Shown here: piece by piece, positions 1 to 7,535 of the stretch
Position numbering within the stretch: the first letter of the stretch is position 1
How the letters are laid out: the number at the start of each line of letters is the position of its first letter
Assembly: GCA_003130835.1 (NCBI GenBank)
Contig: QEXX01000033.1
Location: 1 to 52,593, forward strand
Source of the DNA: Anaerolineae bacterium
GTDB lineage: Bacteria; Chloroflexota; Anaerolineae; Anaerolineales; UBA4823
DNA length: 52,593 bases
Direction of reading: 5' to 3'
Notes under the pieces: model-generated
Seen by the model: the letters and a program-made list of their open reading frames with translations, nothing else
Told to the model about the DNA's origin: nothing
The model's database searches: none
Program-made: the position numbers and the translations under genes

Positions 1-57
1 CCCAAAGGCACTTATCAAATAATCGCTGTACAGGTCAAGGAGATTGTTGGTTTTCAT
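1..57 (-). CDS. Transposase, N-terminal start only (runs off the window edge)
   Basis: The minus strand has an ATG at 57-55 and 19 codons open to the window edge, reading MKTNNLLDLYSDYLISAFG. This resembles, from memory, the N-terminus of IS4/IS701-like DDE transposases whose early part reads LYSDYLIS followed by a TTATGLS segment; the latter lies outside the window. A TTGGAGT ribosome-binding site sits just upstream. About 20 bp further upstream is a 19-bp sequence (79-97) that recurs at both ends of the small element at 35.0-35.2 kb, which supports reading 1-97 as the left end of an insertion sequence. Only the start is visible, so the family and intactness are inferred. Confidence 0.55.
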   Translation of the reverse strand, partial: MKTNNLLDLYSDYLISAFG

Positions 58-78
58 ACTCCAAGTTTACTCAAAACT

Positions 79-97
79 GCGTAAGGTGAGTTAATAA
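79..97 (+). repeat. Terminal inverted repeat of the insertion sequence at the window edge
   Basis: The sequence GCGTAAGGTGAGTTAATAA matches the right end of the element at 35009-35158 at 17 of 19 positions. It also matches the reverse complement of that element's left end at 17 of 19. It lies just upstream of the transposase start, where an IS terminal repeat is expected. Confidence 0.6.
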
Positions 98-122
98 CTT
101 TAGAGTGATATGGATTTTTTCT

Positions 123-1433
123 CTATCTAATCAAATTTGTAGAGCTGCATCTCATAACAACAATGTATTCCTGAGTCATCGTACTGTCAAGAACCCCTGC
201 CGCATTGGTAGGGCTATTTTTCGACGGCATGCGTTTATTCGGTATTGATCGAATAAATGTGTTTACATGTTCAAAGCCATGATTTTCAAAAAAGTTTCTT
301 ACGGCAATATCTGTTGGTAAAACTACACCTTTTACCTTTCTATTTCCAACTACATAGCAAGCATAGCCGCCTTTTTTGATAACTTTGGCAACATTGGAAA
401 TTGAGTCGAGTAAATCCACATAAAAAGACGCTACTTCACGGGCGCGTTTTTCGTCCGCTTTTCTTATCTCATTAATAGCAATATTTAGTGAATCGCTAGG
501 AAAAAGCGGCAAATCTTTAAGGGGTTTTCCACCCATTAATTTGCGGTCTATTTTATCTGGTTCTTCTAGTTCAAGCCATGCGGCGGATAAACGGGAATAT
601 TGACCATAAGCGACTGTTGTCCCTGAATCTCCGTAAGGTGGAGACGTAACAACGATGTCAATACTTTCTGGTTGAATGAGGTCTTCGGGTATTTCATTTA
701 CCGTATTGAAACTGTAAATATTTGTGAAGGGTGGATGCTTCAGATTATCAATAATAGCCTTGAACTTTTTATAGCCCTCAAGATTTCTTTGCAGTTTTGC
801 CGACATAATGCCGTAAACATCGGGATTAAACTTTGCAAGTTTTTCTTCGTTGTATCTATATAACTTGAATTCTTCATTTCGAGTATTTGAACTTTCTCTT
901 ACTGTTTCACTAAATGCAACTTGAAAAAACAATCTAATCTCTTCATTGGTGATTTCGTTGATAAACGCTCGAATTCTTACCAATCGGTCAATTACCACGG
1001 GCTTGAACCAAAAATCTAAACGACTAATGCCATAAATTTCTGGCATTTCCTTGACTTTTCGCAGTTTATCGCTTAAAGCCATTCTAGTAAAAATGGCGAT
1101 TTGCTTTTCTAGTAATTCGATGTCGGGTGTTGCCGTTTTTGCTTTTGCGATAAGTCTGGCTAATGGATTAAGGTCAGTGCCATAGGCATTGATTCCCCTG
1201 ATATTTGCTTCTACTAATGAAGTCCCACTACCACAATACGGGTCAAAAAGATATTTAGCAGAAATGCCAAATAAATCTAATAATTTTCCAGCAACTTGAG
1301 GAATCATTCTTGCTGGATAATCATGATAGCAATGCGTTATCTCTCTGGTTGATGCACCGTTAAAAGTCCAATCGTCGGTTTCTTTTTCACGTTTTAGCGA
1401 CTCGATAAAACTTAATTGCGTGGTTTTGAGCAT
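123..1433 (-). CDS. Type II DNA methyltransferase (amino-MTase, N4-cytosine or N6-adenine)
   Basis: This 436-residue protein transfers a methyl group from S-adenosylmethionine to an exocyclic amino group in DNA. The SAM-binding motif I is DPYCGSG at residues 64-70 and the catalytic motif IV is TSPPYGDS at 263-270, so motif I precedes motif IV with about 190 residues between them, which could hold the target-recognition region. The SPPY form is common in N4-cytosine enzymes. The start is ATG with AAAGGA about 9 bp upstream. It follows the restriction enzyme gene by 45 bp on the same strand, so it should protect the host from that enzyme. The pair is AT-richer than the rest of the window and lies beside a transposase, which suggests transfer. 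Function is clear; the base modified is inferred. Confidence 0.9.
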   Translation of the reverse strand: MLKTTQLSFIESLKREKETDDWTFNGASTREITHCYHDYPARMIPQVAGKLLDLFGISAKYLFDPYCGSGTSLVEANIRGINAYGTDLNPLARLIAKAKTATPDIELLEKQIAIFTRMALSDKLRKVKEMPEIYGISRLDFWFKPVVIDRLVRIRAFINEITNEEIRLFFQVAFSETVRESSNTRNEEFKLYRYNEEKLAKFNPDVYGIMSAKLQRNLEGYKKFKAIIDNLKHPPFTNIYSFNTVNEIPEDLIQPESIDIVVTSPPYGDSGTTVAYGQYSRLSAAWLELEEPDKIDRKLMGGKPLKDLPLFPSDSLNIAINEIRKADEKRAREVASFYVDLLDSISNVAKVIKKGGYACYVVGNRKVKGVVLPTDIAVRNFFENHGFEHVNTFIRSIPNKRMPSKNSPTNAAGVLDSTMTQEYIVVMRCSSTNLIR

Positions 1434-1478
1434 GGTTATAAATCCTTTACGGTTTGAAACAGTAAAGATAGTTTATCT

Positions 1479-2129
1479 TCATGCTCGAAAACCAGTGCCA
1501 TGATTGCGTGCGCTCGTTATTTTGTCATGCAACCGTAAATCAACAAGTATATTCCCCGCTAAAATTTGATTTCTAATAATGTCTGCCGATGTTCCTGTTA
1601 ATAATTGTGCCCTGTCAAACTTAAACCACTCATCATCGCCCCGCATTTCACTAAATGCACTGACTAATATCAGTGCTGGGATTTTTCGGGCAAATCGTTC
1701 TGCCAATTCTTGAAGTTGCCATTCTGCGACTATTTCACCTGAAACGTGACGAACCGATATTGCTTTGCTCTCGACATGCAAAAATAAACCTGCGTTGTTT
1801 GGTGTGCGAGACATTGTGAAATACAACCCAAGCCGCCCGTTTTCATCAGGTGTACCATATTTTTTTATGGCTTCAAGTGGGTTCATTTTCCATACTTTGC
1901 GATTGAAAGTGAAAAGTGTAATCATTGAATTTGAGTTTATTCGATGTGCCTTTAACTCAATTGTTCCCAAGTCTGGAGACACAATGTTATTTTCTGGTAA
2001 ACCGATTAACTTTTCTAGGGTATGACCAATACCTGTTGGTCCTCTGCGTTCTGATTTAACCCAACCTTTGGCTCTTAACTTATTAAATGCTTCTATAAAT
2101 TCGCTTAAAGTCATTTTATCTTTAGGCAT
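1479..2129 (-). CDS. MvaI/BcnI-family type II restriction endonuclease
   Basis: This 216-residue protein is recognised by the N-terminal pattern GPTGIGHTLEKLIGLPENN followed by a PD...ELK signature: Glu39, Asp53, Glu58 and Lys60 fit the metal-dependent PD-(D/E)xK nuclease core of MvaI and BcnI. Those enzymes act as monomers on CC(W/S)GG-type sites, and the cognate methyltransferases are often N4-cytosine enzymes, which fits the next gene. The length is close to that of family members. The start is ATG with GGAAGG about 7 bp upstream. It is the promoter-proximal gene of a two-gene unit, with the nuclease ahead of the methylase. The exact recognition site cannot be read from sequence. Confidence 0.88.
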   Translation of the reverse strand: MPKDKMTLSEFIEAFNKLRAKGWVKSERRGPTGIGHTLEKLIGLPENNIVSPDLGTIELKAHRINSNSMITLFTFNRKVWKMNPLEAIKKYGTPDENGRLGLYFTMSRTPNNAGLFLHVESKAISVRHVSGEIVAEWQLQELAERFARKIPALILVSAFSEMRGDDEWFKFDRAQLLTGTSADIIRNQILAGNILVDLRLHDKITSARNHGTGFRA

Positions 2130-2570
2130 ACATTACCTTCCAGTGGTGAGCACTGGATAATTTATTTTACCCTGTTTCTCGAACAAAAGTGCAGAATCTT
2201 CTCTCCCTAATATTTGCTAAAAAGCCGCCCAACTATTAGTTAGACGGAATCCCTCTTTGTCTTCCATTTCGCGGTTTAGACGGATTCCGCATTACCTTGC
2301 ATATTCGGTTGTATTTGCGGAATTTTCCGTATCACACAACCAATTGATTTACCTTGCGGACTAAATTGTCTAAACGTTAATTTCATTATATTGATTTCCC
2401 ATCCATTGTCAATTAAAAATCAACCATTTCTGACCGCTCAACCTAAGCCTGCGCCCTGCGGAGATGGGCGCTGCCGGAATCGAGGTTTTTCTTGCCCGCC
2501 TGACTGTGGATGAACATCTTCCCCCCTCTAGCCCTCGCAAAGGCAAACGCCTCGCTTGCCGAAACCGCCC
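2130..2570. other. Intergenic region upstream of the restriction-modification pair
   Basis: No credible gene is seen. On the promoter side it holds two near-identical 12-mers, TAGACGGAATCC (2241-2252) and TAGACGGATTCC (2277-2288). The segments CGGAATCC and GGATTCCG within them also form an 8-bp inverted repeat. GTTTAGAC (2274-2281) and GTCTAAAC (2368-2375) form another inverted pair. These could be operator sites in the nuclease leader, but no controller-protein gene is visible. 2410-2570 shows nothing recognisable. Confidence 0.4.
2385..2412 (-). promoter_or_regulatory. Sigma-70-type promoter for the restriction-modification pair
   Basis: On the minus strand, TTGACA (2412-2407) and TATAAT (2390-2385) are separated by 16 bp. 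The predicted start near 2378 leaves a leader of about 250 nt before the nuclease start codon. Confidence 0.65.
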
Positions 2571-4154
2571 TTAGCGAAAATACTTCTGCACGACCGGGGT
2601 GAGGTCTTGAGTGCTGGCAGCTTGGAGCTGCTCGAAAAAGCCCTGCGTGCTGGCAATCTGATGGCGGTGGGTTTCGGCATACTGACGCAGGAAGGCGAAA
2701 AAGGCTTCGTCCCCTAAGGCTTGGCGAAGTTCCTCGAAGAATTTTGCCCCATTGAGGTAGACGGCGTTGCGATAGGCTTCATAAGCGTTTGGGAAAGCCG
2801 TGTAGTCGTAAATGCTGCCGTTGATCCAACCGCTAGGCTGATAGAAATCGATGCGATAAGTCAACCACCACGGCAGCGCATCGGGGGCGAAGTTTTCGTA
2901 ATAAAGTTTCTCGCTGTAGGTACACAAGGCTTCATCCAGCCATGGCTCAAGGGCTTGGTCGTTGCCGACCAACGCATACCACCATTGGTGAGCGGTTTCG
3001 TGCGCCGCAATCGCCACCAGATACTCTGTGGGGGTGCCTTGATATAAGTTGTAAAAGCCTTTGCTCAGGAAAACCAACCCATCGTATTCCATGCCATCCA
3101 AAAAATCGGCCTCGACCACGCTGAGCGTCGAGCGCGGCAAGGCGCCAAAGAGCCGTTGATACAGGTCTAAGGCTTGGGCGGTGCTGTTCAAGGCCGCTTC
3201 GCCGGCGGCACGATGGGCAGGAAAGGCATATCCATAAACGGTTATCCCTCCCACCTGCCGCATGGTGAGGGTGTAAAGATGGCTGACCGACCAAGCAAAA
3301 GAACGGGCGCGGGATAGCGAGAAGTGAAAGGCGCCGTCTTTCTCCGTGGCCGGCGCGCTGGCAGCCAGGGTCAATTGACCGGGCACAGCCTCGCCAATAG
3401 GGTCTGTGGAAGCCGTGCTGCGCACGTTGACCGCCTCTCGGATGCGCAGGGTCACTTCGTAATCTGCGGCCGGCAAGACCAGATGTTCGCCAAAGTAGCC
3501 GGGCGGGTGCGCCAGCCAACCGCTTCCCTCGCGGTATGGAGGGACAAAGGGGTACCAATCCACTAGATTGGTTTGCAAGTCGGTCCAGCCAAACGGCACC
3601 GGGCGGGTGGTCGGACTCGGCTGCGGCGAAGGCAGGTTAAGCTCATATTGCAAGCGCAGTTCCAATTTCTCTTGTGGCTGCCACGGCTTGGATAAAGGCA
3701 CGCGCAACTGGTTGACCTGCACCCACTCAACTTGGTCTTTGAAATCCTGATCGGCGATCACAAGGCTTTTCAGGACGAAGGTCGCTGGGTAGCGGTTGGG
3801 TTCCACCACCAAAACCACCTCTGCTAGGGGGGTTGAGCTGGGATTGAACAAGGCGATGGTCTGTGCCACCTGCAGGAAGTGGCGGCTGTAATCCAACTCG
3901 GCTTGCAAGGTGTAGTGGGGCAGGTTCGTGCCTGGCGGCTCGGCGGTCAGGGTGGGGGTCGGCAGGACGGTTTGCTGTGCCCTTGGCAGGGGATGGGTTG
4001 GCGGGAGAGAGGTTGGGGAAGGGCTTGAGTCACTTGCAGGCAGGGTGGCAGTCGGGGGAGCCGAGCAAGCTGCCGCAAGGTGACTGCCGATCAGCAGCAC
4101 ACCCAAAGCGATCACACGCGCTAGGGAGGCAAGGGGCGTCTGGCTGGATTGCAT
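2571..4154 (-). CDS. M1-family (aminopeptidase N-like) zinc metallopeptidase, lipoprotein
   Basis: This is a secreted or membrane-anchored zinc peptidase of about 527 residues. The open frame begins at a TTG (4181), but I prefer the ATG at 4154 because it gives a clean lipoprotein signal: a short N-region, the hydrophobic stretch VIALGVLLIGSHLA and a lipobox LAAAC. A Pro/Ser/Thr-rich linker follows. The zinc site is complete: HETAH at about residues 385-389, with the third ligand Glu exactly 18 residues later (LDEAL), which is the gluzincin HExxH-x18-E spacing. A GxMEN exopeptidase motif is not obvious; DGMEYDG stands in the expected place, so the aminopeptidase activity is uncertain. It is 4-31 bp downstream of the aminotransferase gene, depending on the start used, so the two are probably cotranscribed. 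Confidence 0.85.
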   Translation of the reverse strand: MQSSQTPLASLARVIALGVLLIGSHLAAACSAPPTATLPASDSSPSPTSLPPTHPLPRAQQTVLPTPTLTAEPPGTNLPHYTLQAELDYSRHFLQVAQTIALFNPSSTPLAEVVLVVEPNRYPATFVLKSLVIADQDFKDQVEWVQVNQLRVPLSKPWQPQEKLELRLQYELNLPSPQPSPTTRPVPFGWTDLQTNLVDWYPFVPPYREGSGWLAHPPGYFGEHLVLPAADYEVTLRIREAVNVRSTASTDPIGEAVPGQLTLAASAPATEKDGAFHFSLSRARSFAWSVSHLYTLTMRQVGGITVYGYAFPAHRAAGEAALNSTAQALDLYQRLFGALPRSTLSVVEADFLDGMEYDGLVFLSKGFYNLYQGTPTEYLVAIAAHETAHQWWYALVGNDQALEPWLDEALCTYSEKLYYENFAPDALPWWLTYRIDFYQPSGWINGSIYDYTAFPNAYEAYRNAVYLNGAKFFEELRQALGDEAFFAFLRQYAETHRHQIASTQGFFEQLQAASTQDLTPVVQKYFR

Positions 4155-4185
4155 AGCTTGGCGCGCGGCGGCTGGAGGCAAAAAC

Positions 4186-5343
4186 TTACAAACGCCTTTG
4201 GATCGTCAGCAGGCGTTGCCCGGCTTCGTGCAGCGTTTCGGGGCGCTTGGCAAAGTTAAAGCGCACCAAATGCTTCACCGGTTCGGCAAAAAAGCTCGAA
4301 CCCGGCACCGCCGCCACACCCACTTCCTTTGCCAGCCAATAACAAAACTCCCAATCGTCTTGGGCTGCAAAGGGAGAAATATCCGCCAAGACAAAATAGG
4401 TGCCTTGTGGCGGGATGAATCCAAAGCCGCTTTGTTCCAAATAGCCCAAAAAGATCTCACGCATCTCGGTGTATTGGCGGGCGATCTCTGCGTAATAAGT
4501 ATCGGGGAACTCAAGCGCCGTGACGGCCGCAAGCTGTAAGGGCGCCGGCGCGCCTAGGGTGACATAATCGTGCAGCAGGCGAATGCGGCGAGTGATCTCC
4601 TCGCTGGCAATCACCGTTCCCAAGCGCCAGCCGGTAATGGCATACGTTTTCGAAAGCGAGCCACAGGTAATGGTGCGCTCAAACAGGCCCGGCAGGGCAG
4701 CGGCATGGATATGGCGATAGGGTTCAAAGACGATATGTTCGTACACCTCATCGGTAATCACATAGGCGTCGAATTCTTGGGCTAAGTCACCGATAAAGCG
4801 CAATTCTTCCTCGCTGAACACCTTCCCGCTGGGATTAGCCGGGTTGCAGACGATGATCGCCTTCACCCCTTGTTCAAACTCACGCCTGAGCGCGGCGCGG
4901 TCGATTTGGAAATCTGGCGGACGCAGGTGAACATAGACCGGCTGAGCATCCAACAAGTGCAAATCCACGGCGTAATTCTCATAGAAAGGCGAGAAGATCA
5001 ACACGCGATCGCCCGGATTGCACAGGGCTGCCAAGACAAGGAACATCGCTTCCGTGCCGCCCACGGTGACGGTGACATGTTCATCGCCGCTCACTTCTAG
5101 ACCACTAAAGCGAGAAAATTTCTGCGCAATAGCGTGTCTCAAACTGCGTCGACCGGCTGTATCGGCATATTGGTTGTAGCCCTTCCGCAATGCGCTCACA
5201 GCGGCTTCAATGAGGGCTTCGGGTGGATCGAAATCAGGATATCCAGAAGCCAGATTAATGGCTTTCGACAGATTGGCGACCTTGTTCATCTCGCTGATGG
5301 CCGATTCGGGGATTTTGGAGAGGCGCGCAGAAAACGATGGCAT
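4186..5343 (-). CDS. Class I/II pyridoxal-phosphate aminotransferase (aspartate/methionine aminotransferase-like)
   Basis: This 385-residue protein is a fold-type I PLP aminotransferase. The Schiff-base lysine is Lys232 in SLSKTYAITGWRLG. Asn170 (NPANPSGK), Asp198 and Tyr201 (DEVY) form the cofactor pocket, and an Arg near the C-terminus (RFNFAKR) should bind the substrate carboxylate. The overall pattern is closest to the aspartate / methionine (YbdL-like) / kynurenine aminotransferase group; the amino-acid substrate cannot be read. The ATG at 5343 has GAAAGGAG about 7 bp upstream. It lies 13 bp after the VWA gene, so bchI-like, VWA, aminotransferase and peptidase genes form one minus-strand run. 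Confidence 0.88.
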   Translation of the reverse strand: MPSFSARLSKIPESAISEMNKVANLSKAINLASGYPDFDPPEALIEAAVSALRKGYNQYADTAGRRSLRHAIAQKFSRFSGLEVSGDEHVTVTVGGTEAMFLVLAALCNPGDRVLIFSPFYENYAVDLHLLDAQPVYVHLRPPDFQIDRAALRREFEQGVKAIIVCNPANPSGKVFSEEELRFIGDLAQEFDAYVITDEVYEHIVFEPYRHIHAAALPGLFERTITCGSLSKTYAITGWRLGTVIASEEITRRIRLLHDYVTLGAPAPLQLAAVTALEFPDTYYAEIARQYTEMREIFLGYLEQSGFGFIPPQGTYFVLADISPFAAQDDWEFCYWLAKEVGVAAVPGSSFFAEPVKHLVRFNFAKRPETLHEAGQRLLTIQRRL

Positions 5344-5356
5344 GGAAAGCTCCTTT

Positions 5357-6310
5357 CTAGACGTTCAGCATTTCTTGCCGCACTTGTTGATACAGCGTTT
5401 CAGCTTTCAGCTCACTGAGTGTATAACAAGGGGAGTGCAGGTGCTCGGCTAAGGCTTGCGCCAAACCCTGATCAAAAGCGGCATGTTCCATATTGATCAC
5501 CACACAACGAATCTTATCCTCGGCAATCTGATCGGCGATCAAATGCGCTTCCTCTTGGGGCGGCAGGCTGCCCATGGAGACATTGCCAGCCCCATCGGTG
5601 AGCAGGATGATCAGCGGCATCACGTCGGGGTGCGAGAGTTTCTCGCGCTTGATCACCTCATGTGCCAGCAATAGCCCAGCCGAGAGAGGCGTCTTGCCGC
5701 CAACCGGGATGTCCGCCAGGGCGCGTTGGGCAAGTTGCACTGAGTTGGTGGGGGGCAAAACCAGCGTGGCACGATCCTTTTGAAAGACCACCAGCCCAAC
5801 CCGATCGCGGCGCTGATAGGCATCGGTGAGCAAGGACAGGATGGCGCCTTTGGTGGCGCTCATCCGCTCGGCAACAGCCATCGACCATGAGGCATCCACC
5901 ACAAACAAAACCAGATTAGCCGCTCTTTTGACGCGGATTTTGCGTTGATAATCGCTGGAACGAATGGCAAAAGCGACTTTCTGACGTTGTTCGGCACGCT
6001 GCTTTTGGAAAGGCGCTGCGGCGCGCAGAGTGGCATCGAAGGCTAAGTCGTCCGGCTTGCCCGGCGAAGGGCGGGACTGGATATAACGGCCGCGTTTGCG
6101 TTCGGTAATGGTACGCGAACGCCGCCCACCCAGTTTGCGGGCAAGGCGGTCGAGAGGGTTGTCGATTTTGCGCGGCGTAAAGGTGGAGCCGATTTTGACC
6201 CGTTCGCCGTTTTCCCACCAATTGGCGCGTCCGGCATCGAAGACATTTTGACGGGTGGGCTGGGTAGCGCGGCGCTCGCTCTCATCTTCTTCAACGATCT
6301 CCGCGCTCAC
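5357..6310 (-). CDS. VWA-domain protein, D-type subunit of a metal chelatase (BchD/ChlD C-terminal half)
   Basis: This 317-residue protein carries a von Willebrand A domain with a MIDAS metal site: DASWS (Asp139, Ser141, Ser143), a Thr in GGKTPLSAG and an Asp in LTDGAGN. It matches the C-terminal half of magnesium-chelatase subunit D. The N-terminal AAA+ half of a full BchD is missing, leaving a basic, charged region (residues 1-120) before the VWA domain. The GTG start at 6310 overlaps the stop of the ATPase gene by 4 bp, so translation is coupled and the two proteins should work as a pair. The large catalytic subunit (BchH or CobN) is not in the window, so the metal could be Mg or Co. The corrinoid locus at 35-43 kb favours cobalt, as inference. 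Confidence 0.8.
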   Translation of the reverse strand: MSAEIVEEDESERRATQPTRQNVFDAGRANWWENGERVKIGSTFTPRKIDNPLDRLARKLGGRRSRTITERKRGRYIQSRPSPGKPDDLAFDATLRAAAPFQKQRAEQRQKVAFAIRSSDYQRKIRVKRAANLVLFVVDASWSMAVAERMSATKGAILSLLTDAYQRRDRVGLVVFQKDRATLVLPPTNSVQLAQRALADIPVGGKTPLSAGLLLAHEVIKREKLSHPDVMPLIILLTDGAGNVSMGSLPPQEEAHLIADQIAEDKIRCVVINMEHAAFDQGLAQALAEHLHSPCYTLSELKAETLYQQVRQEMLNV

Positions 6311-7410
6311 CGCTTTTTTTTTTGGTCTTCGGCAAGCTCCTGCTCTTCGGGTTCCCCTTGCGGTTCGCCGCTCAATTCGCCCTCTCCCTGTAACTGCTCG
6401 ATTCGTTCTTGCAGTTCTTCCATGGTGACATCCGTCTGGTGGAAAGGACCGTGACGGATGCGGTGCGGCAGGGCGAGTTCGGCGGCTAGAGCGATATCGC
6501 GATCGGTAATGTGTTTGCGCCCTTCAAAGGCTGCATGGGCGCGGGCGGTCTTCAAAATGACCAAGTCGCTGCGATGCCCATCCACGTTCAACGAAGCGGA
6601 AAGGGCAGCAATGGCAAGTAAATCGCGCTGGGTGTAGGTCACCTGATCGACCAACAAGCGGGCACGTTCAATCTGCTCCGAAAGCTCGCGTTCTTTAGGA
6701 AGCCACTTTTGGCGAAAAGCCTCCGGGTCGGTTTCAAACTCCAAATTACGCTCCATGATTAAAACCCGTTCACGCGGGTTGCGGATGCCGTGAATCTCCA
6801 CCGAGAGCGCAAAACGATCCAGCAACTGCGGGCGCAGATCGCCCTCTTCGGGGTTCATCGTGCCGACCAGGATAAAGCGTGCCGGATGGGTGAACGAAAT
6901 CCCTTCACGCTCGACGATATTCATCCCCATAGCAGCCGAGTCAAGCAAGACATCCACCACGTGGTCATCCAGCAAATTCACTTCATCGATATACAGCAAA
7001 CCGCGGTTGGCAGCGGCAAGGACGCCAGGCTCAAAGTGTCGCTCACCCTTTTGGATGGCGCGCTCAATATCTAACGTACCGACCACTCGATCCTCGGTCG
7101 CCGAAACTGGCAGGTTGACAAAGGGGGTCGTGCGCAATTCAACCGGCAGCGCTTCGCCTCGTGCCACCCGTTCGCGGCACTCGGTGCACCAGGTCGTAGG
7201 GCGATCGGGATCGCACCCAAAACGGCAATCCTTCACCACAGCCACTTTCGGCAATAAGGCCGCCAGGGCTCGCGCAGCGGTTGATTTTGCCGTGCCGCGC
7301 TCGCCGCGGATCAGCACACCGCCGATACGGGCATCTACAGCATTCAAGATGAGGGCGCGCTTCATGCGCTCTTGACCGACAATCGCAGTAAACGGATAAA
7401 TGGCAGGCAT
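6307..7410 (-). CDS. AAA+ ATPase, I-type subunit of a magnesium/cobalt chelatase (BchI/ChlI-like)
   Basis: This 367-residue AAA+ ATPase drives metal insertion into a tetrapyrrole together with VWA and large subunits. The Walker A motif is GERGTAKST (36-44), Walker B is LLYIDEVN (138-145), and the sensor regions TMNPEEGDLRPQLLDRF match the BchI family. Four cysteines (62, 66, 75, 78; C-x3-C-x8-C-x2-C) lie in the loop after helix 1 and could bind a metal, as in several non-cyanobacterial homologues. The C-terminal 40 residues are a charged Glu/Gln-rich tail. It is the first gene of the minus-strand run. Its upstream region contains TTGACA overlapping the -35 of the divergent S1 gene, but no good -10 was found. 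Confidence 0.85.
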   Translation of the reverse strand: MPAIYPFTAIVGQERMKRALILNAVDARIGGVLIRGERGTAKSTAARALAALLPKVAVVKDCRFGCDPDRPTTWCTECRERVARGEALPVELRTTPFVNLPVSATEDRVVGTLDIERAIQKGERHFEPGVLAAANRGLLYIDEVNLLDDHVVDVLLDSAAMGMNIVEREGISFTHPARFILVGTMNPEEGDLRPQLLDRFALSVEIHGIRNPRERVLIMERNLEFETDPEAFRQKWLPKERELSEQIERARLLVDQVTYTQRDLLAIAALSASLNVDGHRSDLVILKTARAHAAFEGRKHITDRDIALAAELALPHRIRHGPFHQTDVTMEELQERIEQLQGEGELSGEPQGEPEEQELAEDQKKKR

Positions 7411-7465
7411 CTGTAAACCTCAAAAAAAACCTTCTCAAATTGCGCGCTTAATCTTATCACAAAGG

Positions 7466-7494
7466 TTGTCAAGTTGCTTCATCGGCTTTATAAT
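7466..7494 (+). promoter_or_regulatory. Promoter of the S1 protein gene
   Basis: TTGTCA (7466-7471) and TATAAT (7489-7494) are spaced by 17 bp. A second TATAAT lies at 7499-7504. The predicted start is near 7501, leaving a leader of about 35 nt with GGAG at 7521-7524. Confidence 0.7.
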
Positions 7495-7535
7495 TTACTA
7501 TAATCTTGTAATCATGATTTGGAGCACGCGTTTTT

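Noticed and set aside
2276..2386. 36-codon minus-strand ORF (ATG at 2386) upstream of the nuclease gene, considered as a controller protein
   Set aside because: Its ATG lies inside the predicted -10 box, it has no ribosome-binding site and no HTH pattern.
2947..3558. 203-codon minus-strand frame inside the M1 peptidase gene
   Set aside because: Shadow frame of the peptidase, which has a complete HExxH-x18-E site; the product is Arg/Pro/Cys-rich with no domain.
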